In this document: in pieces, positions 23,193-33,629 of the stretch
How positions within the stretch are numbered: the stretch's first letter is position 1
Layout: each line of letters opens with the position of its first letter
From: Gamarada debralockiae
Lineage: Eukaryota > Ascomycota > Leotiomycetes > Helotiales > Hyphodiscaceae
Length of the DNA stretch: 64,000 bases
Direction of reading: 5' to 3'
NCBI GenBank assembly: GCA_002803225.1
Contig: NXFV01002075.1
Location: 62,001 to 126,000 of the forward strand
Program-made: the position numbers and the translations under genes
Notes under the pieces: generated by a model
What the model saw: only the letters and a program-made list of their open reading frames with translations
What the model was told of the DNA's origin: nothing
Database searches by the model: none

Positions 23193-23346
23193 TACCGTAT
23201 TAATTGGTTTATAAGACCCTAACTTGCACATTAAATTTCACCACTGCAGACCCTATTTGCAGGGGTGATTTTGGTGTGTTTCCAGCGTCTTATAACGGGG
23301 AGGTCTAGTAGTAGGGTTGGAGCCTTATAAACCAATTAATACGGTA
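23193..23346 (-). mobile_element. TA-flanked MITE, copy 2 (154 bp), inverted relative to copy 1
   Basis: It begins TACCGTATTAATTGGTTTAT and ends ATAAACCAATTAATACGGTA, so its terminal inverted repeats are perfect over about 20 bp, better kept than in copy 1. Internal blocks such as CTAACTTGCACATTAAATTT and CAGCGTCTTATAA match copy 1 in reverse orientation. The flanking dinucleotide is TA on both sides. Short direct repeats (ATATCGGTTGATC at 23114-23126 and 23358-23370) bracket it at a distance. Confidence 0.8.
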
Positions 23347-24044
23347 CTTCTTCTCGAATATCGGTTGATCCTCTCCTCATACGACCAAGCACTCATTAAT
23401 TAATGATATGACTGAGCAGGGTAACGGATGTCGTCCGCACTCAGCAATAACTAACCCTTCAAGCTAATTTCCCCAAGGAATTTTATTTGATAGACTCCCT
23501 GCTCGGGACAAGGCTGAGCATGAGCGACCTGGCAGAATAAGCAAGATGACTTACAGACTCACTTTGCCAATACGAGTTATGTGCTAACGGGACCGTATTC
23601 GCCATTTGGCTGTCCAGCGAGGACGGCACTTGAAGGAAGTTTCTTCGTTTGATTAAATGATGCAGCATTTCTTTTTCAAATCAACTCCGCAGGTGCTTGG
23701 GAAAAGGAAAGGACAACCGTCGCATAGCGTGCTGCCGGTATAAGATCACGTAACCGATTAGGACCTTCAACTATTGCAAATGATTTAGAAAATAAGAGCC
23801 CAACTGTTGACCTACGAGGAACGATTTTGAAATTGATCAGAGGGCACGGCTTTGGAATTGATCCTTCAAAAGCCTCAATTACTGAAAGTAGTTGAATTAT
23901 CTAGGTGAAAATGTACTCCATAGATCACTCAATGGATTTACTCATTCAGACTCTCTAAGCTTTCTGATCTTCTATTCCAATCAAAGCGGCAATCGATCTT
24001 CATTAGTAGAGCATTAGTAGAGACGAGAACTTCTCTCCCATGCT
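23347..24044. other. Intergenic, no gene seen
   Basis: No supported coding region. The minus frame 23483-23668 has no domain. The right end is the 3' flank of the 2EXR gene. Confidence 0.45.
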
Positions 24045-24881
24045 TCAAATAAGAAACCCGTCTCTCGTCAAATCCATTACCTCCACAGTCGGTATCCGCC
24101 ACCCTGGATCCCTCTCATGAATCCGCACGAACTCCTCCATACAATCTTCACTCATGGTCGGCCTTTTCCTCGTCTGCTGCGCCTCGCCTTGAGCCTCCTC
24201 CTCGGCCTCCTCAACCTCATCCTCATCAATCTCCCCCTCCTCCAATTCCCTATCTCCATCCCCACTCTTCCGTAGTGCCACATCCCTAAACCCAGCAACG
24301 CCCTCCTCCGGCCCATCAAACTCATGACAACACCCACACCCCGTATAATCCGGCAGCCTCTGAACCAACACTACCTTCCTCAAATTCCTAAATTCATCAA
24401 TCTGAATATAGTTATTGATCCACCCATCATCACATTCCGCATACCAAACCAGCGTCTCAAACGCCAGCCTCTCTATCTTCCCCTTCTCCTCCGCCCCAAC
24501 CGCAACCATAAAATCGTTACATTGGTCCTGGAAACACCATGCGGGTAGAAAAATTGTATCGATAAAGGGATTCCACCGGATTTGAGGGGGGTGGTGAGCA
24601 TTTGGGAAGAAGAGGGGGTAGTTTTGGAGGGCGATGGAGCGGGATTCCCGGTTTATGTTGAAGAGGGAGGGTGGAAGGGAAGTGGGTGTGTAAAAGGGAA
24701 ATTGGGTGTTGCGGTGGTTGTCGGTTGGGCGCTCGATGTCATGCCTTAGACAGACTTCTACAATGCGGGGTTGGAGCATGGAGTAGGCTTCCCAGATCTT
24801 CAAGCGGATTTCTGTGGGGAATTTGGAGAAGAGAGGGAAGGCTTGAGAGTCCATCTTGGGCTGAGCAAGAGTGGCTGCCAT
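24045..24881 (-). CDS. 2EXR domain protein
   Basis: An intronless 278-residue protein. Near the N-terminus it carries the signature of the 2EXR family, which is large and lineage-expanded in filamentous ascomycetes: FPLFSKFPTEIRLKIWEAY, then NRESRSIAL, then FIDTIFLP. The molecular role of the family is unknown. After the domain comes a CxCC segment (TGCGCCHEF) and a very acidic run (about residues 212-235, EEGEIDEDEVEEAEEEA), ahead of a short conserved-looking tail. There is no signal peptide or membrane segment. A second, decayed piece of the same type of domain may lie near 59436. Confidence 0.85.
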   Translation of the reverse strand: MAATLAQPKMDSQAFPLFSKFPTEIRLKIWEAYSMLQPRIVEVCLRHDIERPTDNHRNTQFPFYTPTSLPPSLFNINRESRSIALQNYPLFFPNAHHPPQIRWNPFIDTIFLPAWCFQDQCNDFMVAVGAEEKGKIERLAFETLVWYAECDDGWINNYIQIDEFRNLRKVVLVQRLPDYTGCGCCHEFDGPEEGVAGFRDVALRKSGDGDRELEEGEIDEDEVEEAEEEAQGEAQQTRKRPTMSEDCMEEFVRIHERDPGWRIPTVEVMDLTRDGFLI

Positions 24882-25343
24882 GATGCGGAAATTATTTCAT
24901 GGAAGGACAGCACAGGAAGTTGATTCTGATATAGGTTTTGGAGGGGTAAGATCAACTCGGTGATGACTCATGTAAGTATCGCCGCACAGCCTCGTCGACC
25001 GCATCGCATCGGATCACAACAAATAATAATAGGAAGAGAATATGACTCGTTGGTTTCATTGGGGTGATTAAGCAGGCTTATGGAGAAACGTCTCTTAGTA
25101 TTGCATCCAATCACCGTCTTCAGTCTTAGTGATTGGTAGGCAGCATTGGCTCTGACAAATTTCCTCTTCAGGACCAAACCCCTGCTGGAAGGCCTAGATC
25201 TGAGAACAGACTGATATCCAAGGTAACAAACTCGCGGGTCAGTCAAGAATAGAAATCATAACTTCATGATTCAAGTTTGTTTAATGCTCAGTGCAGTAAA
25301 ACCATTCGCATTCCAGAACTATGTACAATCGCCCTTCGCCAGT
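24882..25343. other. Intergenic, no gene seen
   Basis: This 460-bp gap lies between the start of the 2EXR gene and the stop of the NDUFA12 gene. No motif was recognised. Confidence 0.45.
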
Positions 25344-26101
25344 CTATGCTCCTCTTGTAGCAGCTTCTGGGGTCCACGCAGTGATCTTTGGTTTGGTACT
25401 GAAGAGACAAATTAGAATTTGCTGACAAAACCAACAGATCTCCCTTATGGACTCACGTAGAATATGTCTTGAAAGCAGCTCGGCTAGCCGTGAAATTCGG
25501 TCGATGTTCTGGCAGCTCCCACTTTCGTACTCCTGTTTGAAGGATGGGATCTTCGGTAGGTGGCTTGTCAACCATGTACGAGATCCAGGCGTGCCATCCA
25601 GGCTCGATTTGTGATCTGTACTCCAACATCAGAATCTTGAGCTTTAACTCTTCTCTCAGAGGGCCAAATTACGCGTCGAGTTCCTTTTCCTTGTAATCCA
25701 CCCATCTTGTCCGTACTGCAAATATATGAGCTTTATGTCCTTCGAAGGCTATCCCCGGGGTTTCGTACAAGGCAATTCATCCTCCAAGTTCTCGTAATAT
25801 TTGTTGCCATATCGATCAGTCGCAATCAAGGTGCCAGCTTTGGTATCACCTGCAACCGTATCAGCTCTCGCCTCCTTCTACCCGCAGAATATCCAGTGTA
25901 CCTTGGTACTAAAGAGAAAATCGATTCGTAAGCTTCGTTCTTGCTGCTAGACATCAAGGGGCGTAGGGTAACATACTTGCATTTGATGGAGAGCATCCTG
26001 CAATCACAGCGTCAGCGAGCCCCAGACAATATTCCCAATAAAATCCATACCTTGATACCGACTCTGCGCAGATTGCGCAGCGTTCTCGTAATGGTAGACA
26101 T
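25344..26101 (-). CDS. NDUFA12: NADH:ubiquinone oxidoreductase subunit NDUFA12 (B17.2 / 13.4 kDa)
   Basis: An accessory subunit at the junction of the matrix arm of respiratory complex I in the mitochondrial inner membrane. Seven exons join in frame: 26101-26051, 25997-25977, 25908-25902, 25849-25769, 25715-25673, 25615-25457 and 25398-25344, giving 138 residues, the usual size. The family signature is clear: HQMQYQGDTKAGTLIATDRY, then KYYENLEDELP, then RTRWVDY, then IEPGWHAWISYMVDKPPTED, then WELPEHRPNFT and TKPKITAWTP. Two exons are tiny (21 bp and 7 bp); the 7-bp exon encodes Tyr-Gln plus the first base of Gly, and without it the conserved motif is broken. The ATG is 175 bp from the PGS1 start on the other strand. 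Confidence 0.92.
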
Positions 26102-26276
26102 CTTGTTGGATGTCCAATGGCTTCTGAGGTCGAAAGAGAGTTGACGTTCGATGCTAAAAGGCGGGCTTCGGCTCGGCCTAATCCGTACTAGCCTCGAATC
26201 CACTTAAAGTTCAAGGTCTATAACTTCAAACCTCTCTTCCCAAGCAGCATTTTGGAGATCGACGGATTGGAAAGAA
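26102..26276. promoter_or_regulatory. Compact bidirectional promoter, NDUFA12 / PGS1
   Basis: Only 175 bp separate the two start codons, so both 5' leaders and core promoters must overlap or abut here. I see no clear TATA box. Confidence 0.6.
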
Positions 26277-28070
26277 GTGGCTATGATAGTCAGGAGTATT
26301 ACACGATACTCTGCGGCTCGGAGACTGCAGGCCTGCAGGCCTCGGATATTGCATGTCAAGCAGCGGAAATACTCGACATCCTCCCCTTCCGTTGCTAGCA
26401 CGCCTGCGTCCTCTGCAGCTCCTATGCTCGGCGCGTTTACGAATGAATTGGACAAAATAGCGCCGAAGTTTGAGATACACGGGTCACAGATAGGGATATT
26501 GAGGTCGCCGTCGGAATTCTACGAGACGCTGAAGGTGGGAGAAGCTGTAGATTTTGAACTGGCGGAGACTGATGGAAACAGGCCAAGATATTGAGCGCAG
26601 AGAGGCAGATTTTCTTGTCAACGTTGTATATAGGCAAAACGGAGTACGAATTAGTAAATTTTCCAAGAATCACTGCATGGAATCTCCCATTGACGGATTT
26701 CCAGATATCTACGCTCCAGCAAGCTCTTCGAGCCAAACCCAAACTTAAGCTCAGTATCCTCACAGATGCATTGAGAGGAACTAGAGAATCTCCAGATCCA
26801 TCATGTGCTTCTCTACTCGCACCATTGGTGTCAGAGTTTGGCGCAGATAGAGTAGAGATACGAATGTACCACACCCCGAACCTGACAGGCCTGCGAAAGA
26901 AGTATATCCCGAAACGGATTAATGAGGGATGGGGATTGCAGCATATGAAACTGTATGGGATGGATGACGAGATTATAATATCAGGGTACTTGTCCTTTCC
27001 CAGAAAACATGGAGTCTGGGACGGACTGATTGATTGATATGTGCAGGGCCAACCTTTCAAGCGACTACTTCACAAACCGCCAAGACAGATATCACATCTT
27101 CTCCTCCGCAGAAATCACCTCCTACTTCTCCAAACTACACAGCGCAGTCTCCTCCCTCAGTTTCCTCGTCAATCCCGATCCCCAACTCCCAGCAGGCTAC
27201 ACGCTCACCTGGCCCTCCTCCAACTCCGCTCCATCACCCCTCGACAACCCAAAGGCCTACATCGCCGTCTCCTCCGCCCTCCTCACCCCACTAATCCAAG
27301 CGCCCACCACACCAACCTCCACACCCGTTTCCTCATCAAAAAGGCAAACAAACACAACAATCTACCCTCTCTCCCAACTAACACCCCTCCTCCCTCGCTC
27401 CCACGACACCAGCACCGAACTCCCCGCCATCACGCACATCCTACGCACACTCTCCTCACCCCTATTCCGGAATTCATCATGGACATTCACAGCCGGTTAC
27501 TTCAACCCCGATCCCTCTTTGACCAACCTCCTGCTCTCCACTTCCTCGCGCTCCAACACCGTAATCACGGCTTCGCCATGGGCGAACGGATTCTACGGTT
27601 CAAAAGGCGTTTCCGGTTTACTCCCAGCAGCATACACACTCTTATCCCGACGCTTTCTCGAACGCGTTGAAAACTCCCATAACTCGCCCCGCAACCCCTC
27701 ATCCGCGCATTTCTCGAATGAAGGGATCGTGTTAAAGGAGTGGCGGCGCGGAACCGTCGGCGAACCTGATGGATGGACTTATCACGCAAAAGGTCTTTGG
27801 GTGAATTTGGACGGTGAGAAGGAACCGAGTATTTCCATTGTTGGGAGCAGTAATTATACGAAACGGAGCTATAGTTTAGATTTAGAGACTGGGGTTGCGA
27901 TTGTGACTACTGATAAGGGACTGAAGAGGAAGTTGAGGGAGGAGAGGGATGGGTTGCAGGATTATGCAACGAGGGTGGGGATGGATGATTTTATTAGTAT
28001 GGAGAGGAGAGTTGGTATTAAGGTTCGTGTTGCGATGTGGATTGTGGGGTTGGTTGGGGGTGCGTTGTAA
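26277..28070 (+). CDS. PGS1: Phosphatidylglycerophosphate synthase (CDP-DAG:glycerol-3-phosphate phosphatidyltransferase)
   Basis: It makes phosphatidylglycerophosphate from CDP-diacylglycerol and glycerol-3-phosphate, the committed step to cardiolipin in the mitochondrial inner membrane. Exons 26277-26534, 26588-26653, 26705-26985 and 27047-28070 join into 542 residues. The 51-bp second intron is in frame and stop-free, so it could be missed, but removing it gives the expected YIGKTEYELISTLQQAL. The N-terminus is Arg-rich and lacks acidic residues, fitting a mitochondrial presequence. It belongs to the phospholipase D superfamily: the first HKD motif is His188-x-Lys190-x4-Asp195 and a second HxK is at about 448-450 (YHAKGLW), followed by VGSSNYTKRS. 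A linker of about 60 residues rich in Ser/Thr/Pro lies between them. Confidence 0.93.
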
Positions 28071-28499
28071 TGCTCTCAACTCTTAAGTTGCAACCAGAAC
28101 TGTAAGATAGGGGGTTTTGTGTATATCATTGAGCGGATAGAATTGTAGAAATAAGCTAGACTCTCCTATTAGGAAGAGACAATCATCACACAAATTAGTC
28201 ACATTACTGGTAAATGGGTGCCTGAGCAAAAGCGGTATTATTCTATGGCAAGCTATGTATCGGAATTCGAGTCCTGGGAAACAACGAATGATATCTCGTC
28301 ATGCTTTCATCAGTCGTCCCTGTTGTCCAACCATCCCTCGCTCCCAAACATCGAAGTGAATACCATCCATAACTCCTCCCCATCCCTATCCTCCACGCCG
28401 TGCTCTCAAATCCAAACATCATTCAAACACTCCCATTGGGTTCTCATTTCCAACTACCCCCCAGCTATGATATTTTAAAGAATCATGACTGTAAATATA
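28071..28499. other. Convergent 3' intergenic region (PGS1 / SIS1)
   Basis: This gap lies between the stop codons of two genes that face each other. No gene was seen; the 86-codon plus frame is Ser/Pro-rich noise. Confidence 0.45.
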
Positions 28500-29735
28500 T
28501 CATAGAATCTCCTTCAACTTCCGCTTCTGCTCAGCAGTCAAGAAAGTCGGGAACTTTACGTTGTATGTAACGATGAAATTTCCTCGCTGCCCAGGCTTCT
28601 TGCTCAACGGCATGCCGAGGTTGGGATAGCTGTCTGAGCTGCCAGGTTGGGTAGGACCGGCTTTTTCGATGTTGATTTGCTTGCCGTCGATGGTGGTGAC
28701 AGTGCGTTTCCAGCCTGTGAGAGCTTCCTTCAAGTCTAGGTCCAGCTTGAGGATGATGTCATCTCCATCGCGGGTGAAGAGTGGATGTTTTTTCTATAGA
28801 GTCGTTAGTAAAATTTCTTCGATTTTTGTAGGATGTTTTGGGGGTGGTGTGTGACTTACCTCCTCAACAACAAAATGCAAATCCTGCTGCCCACCCTCCT
28901 CCTGATCCCCAACCCCCTTAAACTTAATCTTACTACCCTTCTTCAAGCCCGGCTTAATATCCATCTCCAACACCTTATCCTGCGTCGTCCTTTTCCCCGT
29001 AACCTCATCAAACGCCTTCCGCTTAATCTTCATCTTCTTATGCGTCCCAGTAAACAGATCCTCCAGCGTCAACGGCAGCGGTCTCTCCACAGTCGTAACT
29101 TCCGGCGTCTGCGCCCTCGCTCTTGAAGCTGGCTCAGCACCTTCACTGAATCGTGCAGCCCGAGATCGCCCGCCGCCGGTACTCGATCTTGGCATCTGAC
29201 TGAAGAAATCTTCGAAACCATCGGCACCTCCCGTACCGCCTTGTCCCCGCAGGAACTCGCTGAATATCGACTCCGGATTGCTGAAGCTGAATCCTCCTCC
29301 ACCGCCCGGCATGCCGGAACTCGTGCTGAAATGGAATCCGCCGCCGCCTCCACCCATATTACTAAAGTCAAAGCCACCAGGCATCCCTCCTGCTCCTGCT
29401 CCTCCCGCGTATGGATTTCCGCCTTGTCCGGGTTCAGGAGGTGGTGGACCTCCATGAAGTATGAAGTCAAGCCCATATTGATCGTATATCTTTCGCTTCT
29501 CAGGATCGTTCAAGATCTCGTATGCTTGGGAGCCTTCTTTGAACTTCTCTTCTGCCTTCGGGTCTCCTTTGTTTTTGTCAGGATGCCATTTCAATGCGAA
29601 CTTGCTGTGGGATGTTAGTTTGTTATCTGTAGTGTGAGCGAGGGGGATTGCTTACCGGTATGCTTTCTTCAGCTCGTCTTGAGTGGCATTGGGTTGGATG
29701 CCGAGGGCATCGTAAAGTTTGGTTTCTGCTACCAT
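28500..29735 (-). CDS. SIS1: Type II Hsp40 co-chaperone Sis1 (DnaJ subfamily B)
   Basis: A J-domain co-chaperone that stimulates Hsp70 ATPase in the cytosol and nucleus; yeast Sis1 is essential. Exons 29735-29656, 29604-28860 and 28793-28500 join into 372 residues. Domain order: J domain with the HPD triad at 34-36, a Gly/Phe and Gly/Met-rich region (about 80-190), then two beta-barrel substrate-binding domains. There is no zinc-finger cysteine cluster, which separates it from type I (Ydj1). The C-terminal dimerisation end ([17 protein letters not shown]) is intact. A perfect four-unit heat-shock element lies about 510 bp upstream of the ATG (30243-30260), so Hsf1 control is likely. Confidence 0.93.
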
Positions 29736-30717
29736 GATTGTGTTCGTGTCTCAATGTCGAAATTGAGGTGAGATTGACTGTCTTTGTATGACGGATGAAA
29801 GATGAACTGCAGAAGACTGCAGACACACCTTTAACCTCTCGTAAAATCCTCTTCCTATGCCCCTTGTAGATGCAGAAAATTCGGAAGAGGGTTTAGAAGG
29901 CTCTCGAAGGGATGTGCGTTGTAGCTGCGCAAAGTAGTGATCCAGTCGTGAACAGCTGATCGTGTGATTGCTTGTCACTCAGATAAGTGGGACAGGCTCT
30001 GGTTCTGCCCTCGAGCGGAACAAACAGTGTCTTTGTCGTGCGTCCGTCAATTGGCCAATAACTCGACCGTTTTAAATCCAGTCTCAGAAGGTGAAGTTTT
30101 GACTCTTATTTTCCGTTGATTATCGTGCAGGACGTGTTTGCTTGCCACTTCTTTTGTAGATGTCCCTCCGTTTTCCAGCTGCATTGAAGGCGGTGTGAAG
30201 AGTGACGTTTTGGCGGGGTAAAATCAAGAATTGGCTACGACGGAACATTCGAGAACGTTCGATGGGAAAGGAGACAACGAATGTGGGCTTTTATGGGTGA
30301 AGGATTAATGAAAAGGATTTTTATTAACTCAGTGATAAGTTAATTAAACAAAGTATGATCTTTTGCGAGTTTTCTCGCAGAATAATACTGTAACTTGTTG
30401 ATTAAATTCGCGGGTCCGGGCCATTGAGGTCGGAAACCTTGTGTCAAGGATTTCACGTGACGAACCCCCCCCCCCCCCCCTCTCTTTTTCAATTCAGGGA
30501 AAACTTCGCAGGTATCTCAGTCCCGCAGGCTGACAGTCAACGACATGGTACAAGGCAATTCTACACCCTCTGATCATGGCTCAGAATTAAGCGCTATTTT
30601 ACAAGCACATAGCAGGAGAACACCATATATTACCAACGCATCGATTTCTGCCATCTGGGTATTCTGCCAATGCAATCCCTGTATAATCACACATTGTCCA
30701 AAGCATACTCCTGCTCA
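29736..30717. other. Upstream region of SIS1, with a C16 tract
   Basis: This 980-bp stretch lies between SIS1 and the 3' end of the next minus-strand gene. It contains the heat-shock element described separately, a CACGTG E-box at 30454-30459 and a run of 16 C at 30465-30480 followed by pyrimidines. No gene was seen. Confidence 0.5.
30243..30260. promoter_or_regulatory. Heat-shock element, four perfectly spaced units
   Basis: GAACATTCGAGAACGTTC is GAA-nn-TTC-nn-GAA-nn-TTC, four contiguous inverted 5-bp units, the full Hsf1 trimer-binding pattern. It lies about 510 bp upstream of the SIS1 ATG, and no other start codon is nearer. Confidence 0.7.
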
Positions 30718-33629
30718 CTATGCCAATTCAACATGCTTAACTGCAGCACTTTCCTCCATCACATTCTCATCCTCCATAACTTGATCCAAATCCATGCTGT
30801 CAATCGTGCTCGCCGGCTCCCCGCCAGCCCTGCCAGAAAGTATAGACATACCACTACGTTCCTGCATCTCTTGTCCTGAGAACGGGGTATCATAATTACT
30901 GAGCATAGTCGGGTCGACCCCATGTATTACTTCGGGCTCGTCTCCACCTGGCGTTACAGTCCTCGATTCGTCCAGGCGATCTGCCAGATGCTGAGAAGCA
31001 GCACGAACATCTTCTAATTCAGAAGCACCGTCAGTCGATCTAAGTTCTCTTTCCATGATCTGAACGGAATTCTCGTAGCCCTTCGGACTAGTTCCCCCAT
31101 TCCATCGGATAGACTCTTCAGTAGTGTCGGGTTGGGCGTCCCATTTTCGTTTGCCGGGCGAAGTAACGTGGCTCTGTTGACTCTCAGTATCCTCTGCGGC
31201 GAGTTCGAATTGGAAAAGTTGGTTGTCGTTCTGAACGAATGTCTAAGCAAGTTAGTTAGTAGAGGCTAGAACCCGAAAAGAAAGGAAACAAACCTCGAGA
31301 GAGTGTGGCAATGGTTTGGATTCAAATTGCATGGCTTTCTCGCTTGCATAGACCAGAATGATGTTCTTGCTTTCGGTCTTTGCAGCTTCAAGAACCTTTT
31401 CTTCAGTCATTTTCTACCAAGACTGTTAGCACCCATCGTAAGCCCTAATTTAGGTAGAACTTACCTCTACGGTCACAGGATTTGAGCCAGAAGAAGAGTA
31501 ATCGATTCTCCACCATTGATCACCGTTCGATGATGCTCCGTCGTTGTCAAGGCCCATGTCGATAAGATCTATCTCTGCCTTCCTACGAATATACATCGTG
31601 TTCTTGGTGGTACTAACTCCACGAAGTGTGTACTTATGGGTAGGCGGTTCTGCAGGATCTGACGAAGCCTCTGTGTATAATTTAGAGAGCTGACGCAGGG
31701 TATCTCTCGCCTTTTCCTTTTGTGATTTCAACGCTGTGAAATCCGTTAGCAAAGGTTGAAGAATTCATGACGTAGATGAAAGGTACCCAGCAGCTTCTCA
31801 TCGATGCTTGCCAGAATCCTGCCAAGCTCGGCGGAAAGCTTCGCTGCCTTTTCCGACGAGGCTTTAGATATCACTTCATCCTCAGAAATAAAACTTTGAT
31901 CTGGATGGGCGTCGCCCTCATCCTTAACTTTATCGCGATCATGCTGGAGAGCAGCCTTAAGCAAGTTCTTGACCTTGACTATCTTACCGCGGGCGCAGAC
32001 CTCGGTCAAACCGTCCTGCAACGCTGTGATCCGTCTTAGTTCATCATTAACCTCAGTTTTCTGTAACCTCATCTCTAGAGCAGCCTGCCTTCCTGATTTC
32101 AGATATCGATCCGGGTACCACACAGCTGGTATTTCGATGTTTTCGGCAGGCCCATTATCCTCATTAAGTCGGAAGGTAATGACATCGGCAATATGTTCCA
32201 AATACGCACAGTTCGCGATCTCAGTATCCGCCTGGGGCATGTTACCCCATAATGCTTCGTCAGCGATGTCGTAGAACGTCTCAAGCCCAGATGCCTTCGG
32301 TGGTAGAGGTAGATCCAATATCACAAAGTCCGTAATCTCGTTCCGCTGTTCGCTATCGACGCCAACACTGAAAAGCTTGCTGACTTGGCCAGTCTCCCTG
32401 GTGTCGAATACCTTTTTCCAGGCCTTCATAACAACAGCCTCCAGATCCTGACTATTACCGAACTTCTGTAAATTATATCTCTGCATCTTCTTGACTGCTC
32501 GGACATTGGCTAGGGCATCGGCAGACCCATAGCTGCGGTCCGTCTTATCGAGAAACGCCATCAGACGTTGAATCTCATAGGTCAACTCTTGTCCTTCATC
32601 TGGTTCTAACCCAAGTATAACGGGAAGCTCAATAGCTTTGCCACTCCACCATTCGCTGTCAAAGCCGTAGTTCTGCAGGACATCAGATCGATTCATGAAT
32701 ACTTCGCGTAGCAGAGGTATCTCATGGTAGATGGTCAAGAGAGCACCGAGGCGGTTGTTGTCGACGCTCGGCTTGAGGAAAGCCGGTACATTGAGGTCTC
32801 GCTTTCGAGCGGCAGGTTCTGGGTCTAACAATATCTCTTGAGCAGAACTCTTTCCAACAGCGACCATAGCCCATTCTTTTTCCTCATATTGACTTCGAGT
32901 GGCAGGACCAAAGGCTACCCTATCAGTGCTCGTAACTCCGCTCTCTTGTGGTGCAAGGCCGGCAGACACTCTAGACTCCTCGATCGCTCTTTGTAGCTCT
33001 GTATCATCATCGCGGGTCACAGATGTGCGCGGATCAGCTACATAACAGGTCAGCCTTTGTAAAATACGATCGTATTAAATAACTACCATTGGCATGCTCC
33101 ATGGTCAAGTCTATAACACCGGTCATTGGAGACCGGTTGTTCGTTGTCCTAGATGGAGGTCTCGCTTGCGGTTCGCGAACTTCGTAGGGTCCTGGATCGT
33201 CGGCGGCGTGTATGTTGAAACCTATTCCAAAAATGGATTAGCAATGTATATGAATGTACTGAGCTATCATAAGCGCGAAAGGAAAGGGTATGTACTTGGA
33301 GCGCTGTTCGGCATGTATTCGCCATCTCGGTCGCTGCTGAATTGCCCATCAACCCATCGATACTAAGACGCGATTAGGATACTGATGAATCTGCCTCTCG
33401 GGATGGGAGCTATGAGCACACCTTATTGCTAGGGTCTCCGGGGTCTTCGTAGTATTCGTTGATCGCATACTCGACGTTGTTATTGTTGCCCTGCTCAAGT
33501 CAGCTTCTGCTTTACATTCATTCATTGCTGCAATACCTTGATTCTGGCAATAACTTCTTGGCGAGCGATGCCCGGGACGAATGTCATGAAATTCTTGATT
33601 TCTTCCTCTGATGGTTGGTAGCCTGCCAT
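30718..33629 (-). CDS. UBA/UIM protein with a ubiquitin-peptidase-like domain lacking catalytic residues
   Basis: Eight exons (33629-33537, 33490-33422, 33362-33296, 33221-33087, 33037-31787, 31733-31465, 31413-31294, 31242-30718) join in frame into 842 residues. Residues about 4-50 look like a UBA domain. Residues 131-146 (DDDTELQRAIEESRVS) are a classic ubiquitin-interacting motif. The rest resembles the peptidase fold of USP25/28-type enzymes. Where the family has its Cys box (GNTCW), this protein has DNNRLGALL (about 214-221); near 573-618, where the His box GHYW belongs, it reads KNTMYIRRK and then QWWRIDY. It should bind ubiquitin but not cleave it. The C-terminal 150 residues are low-complexity and acidic. 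It lies beside the E2 CDC34. The USP relationship is my inference; the UIM is clear. Confidence 0.8.

Noticed and set aside
27041..27670. 209-codon His/Pro/Arg-rich plus frame
   Set aside because: Alternative frame of the Ser/Pro-rich part of PGS1 exon 4.
30465..30480. C16 tract (and C12 at 43829-43840) as functional elements
   Set aside because: Simple homopolymers with no conserved context; length may also be unreliable in the assembly.
33118..33128. Possible mini-intron GTGTTATAG in the UBA/UIM gene
   Set aside because: Nine bases is far too short for an intron, and reading through keeps the frame.
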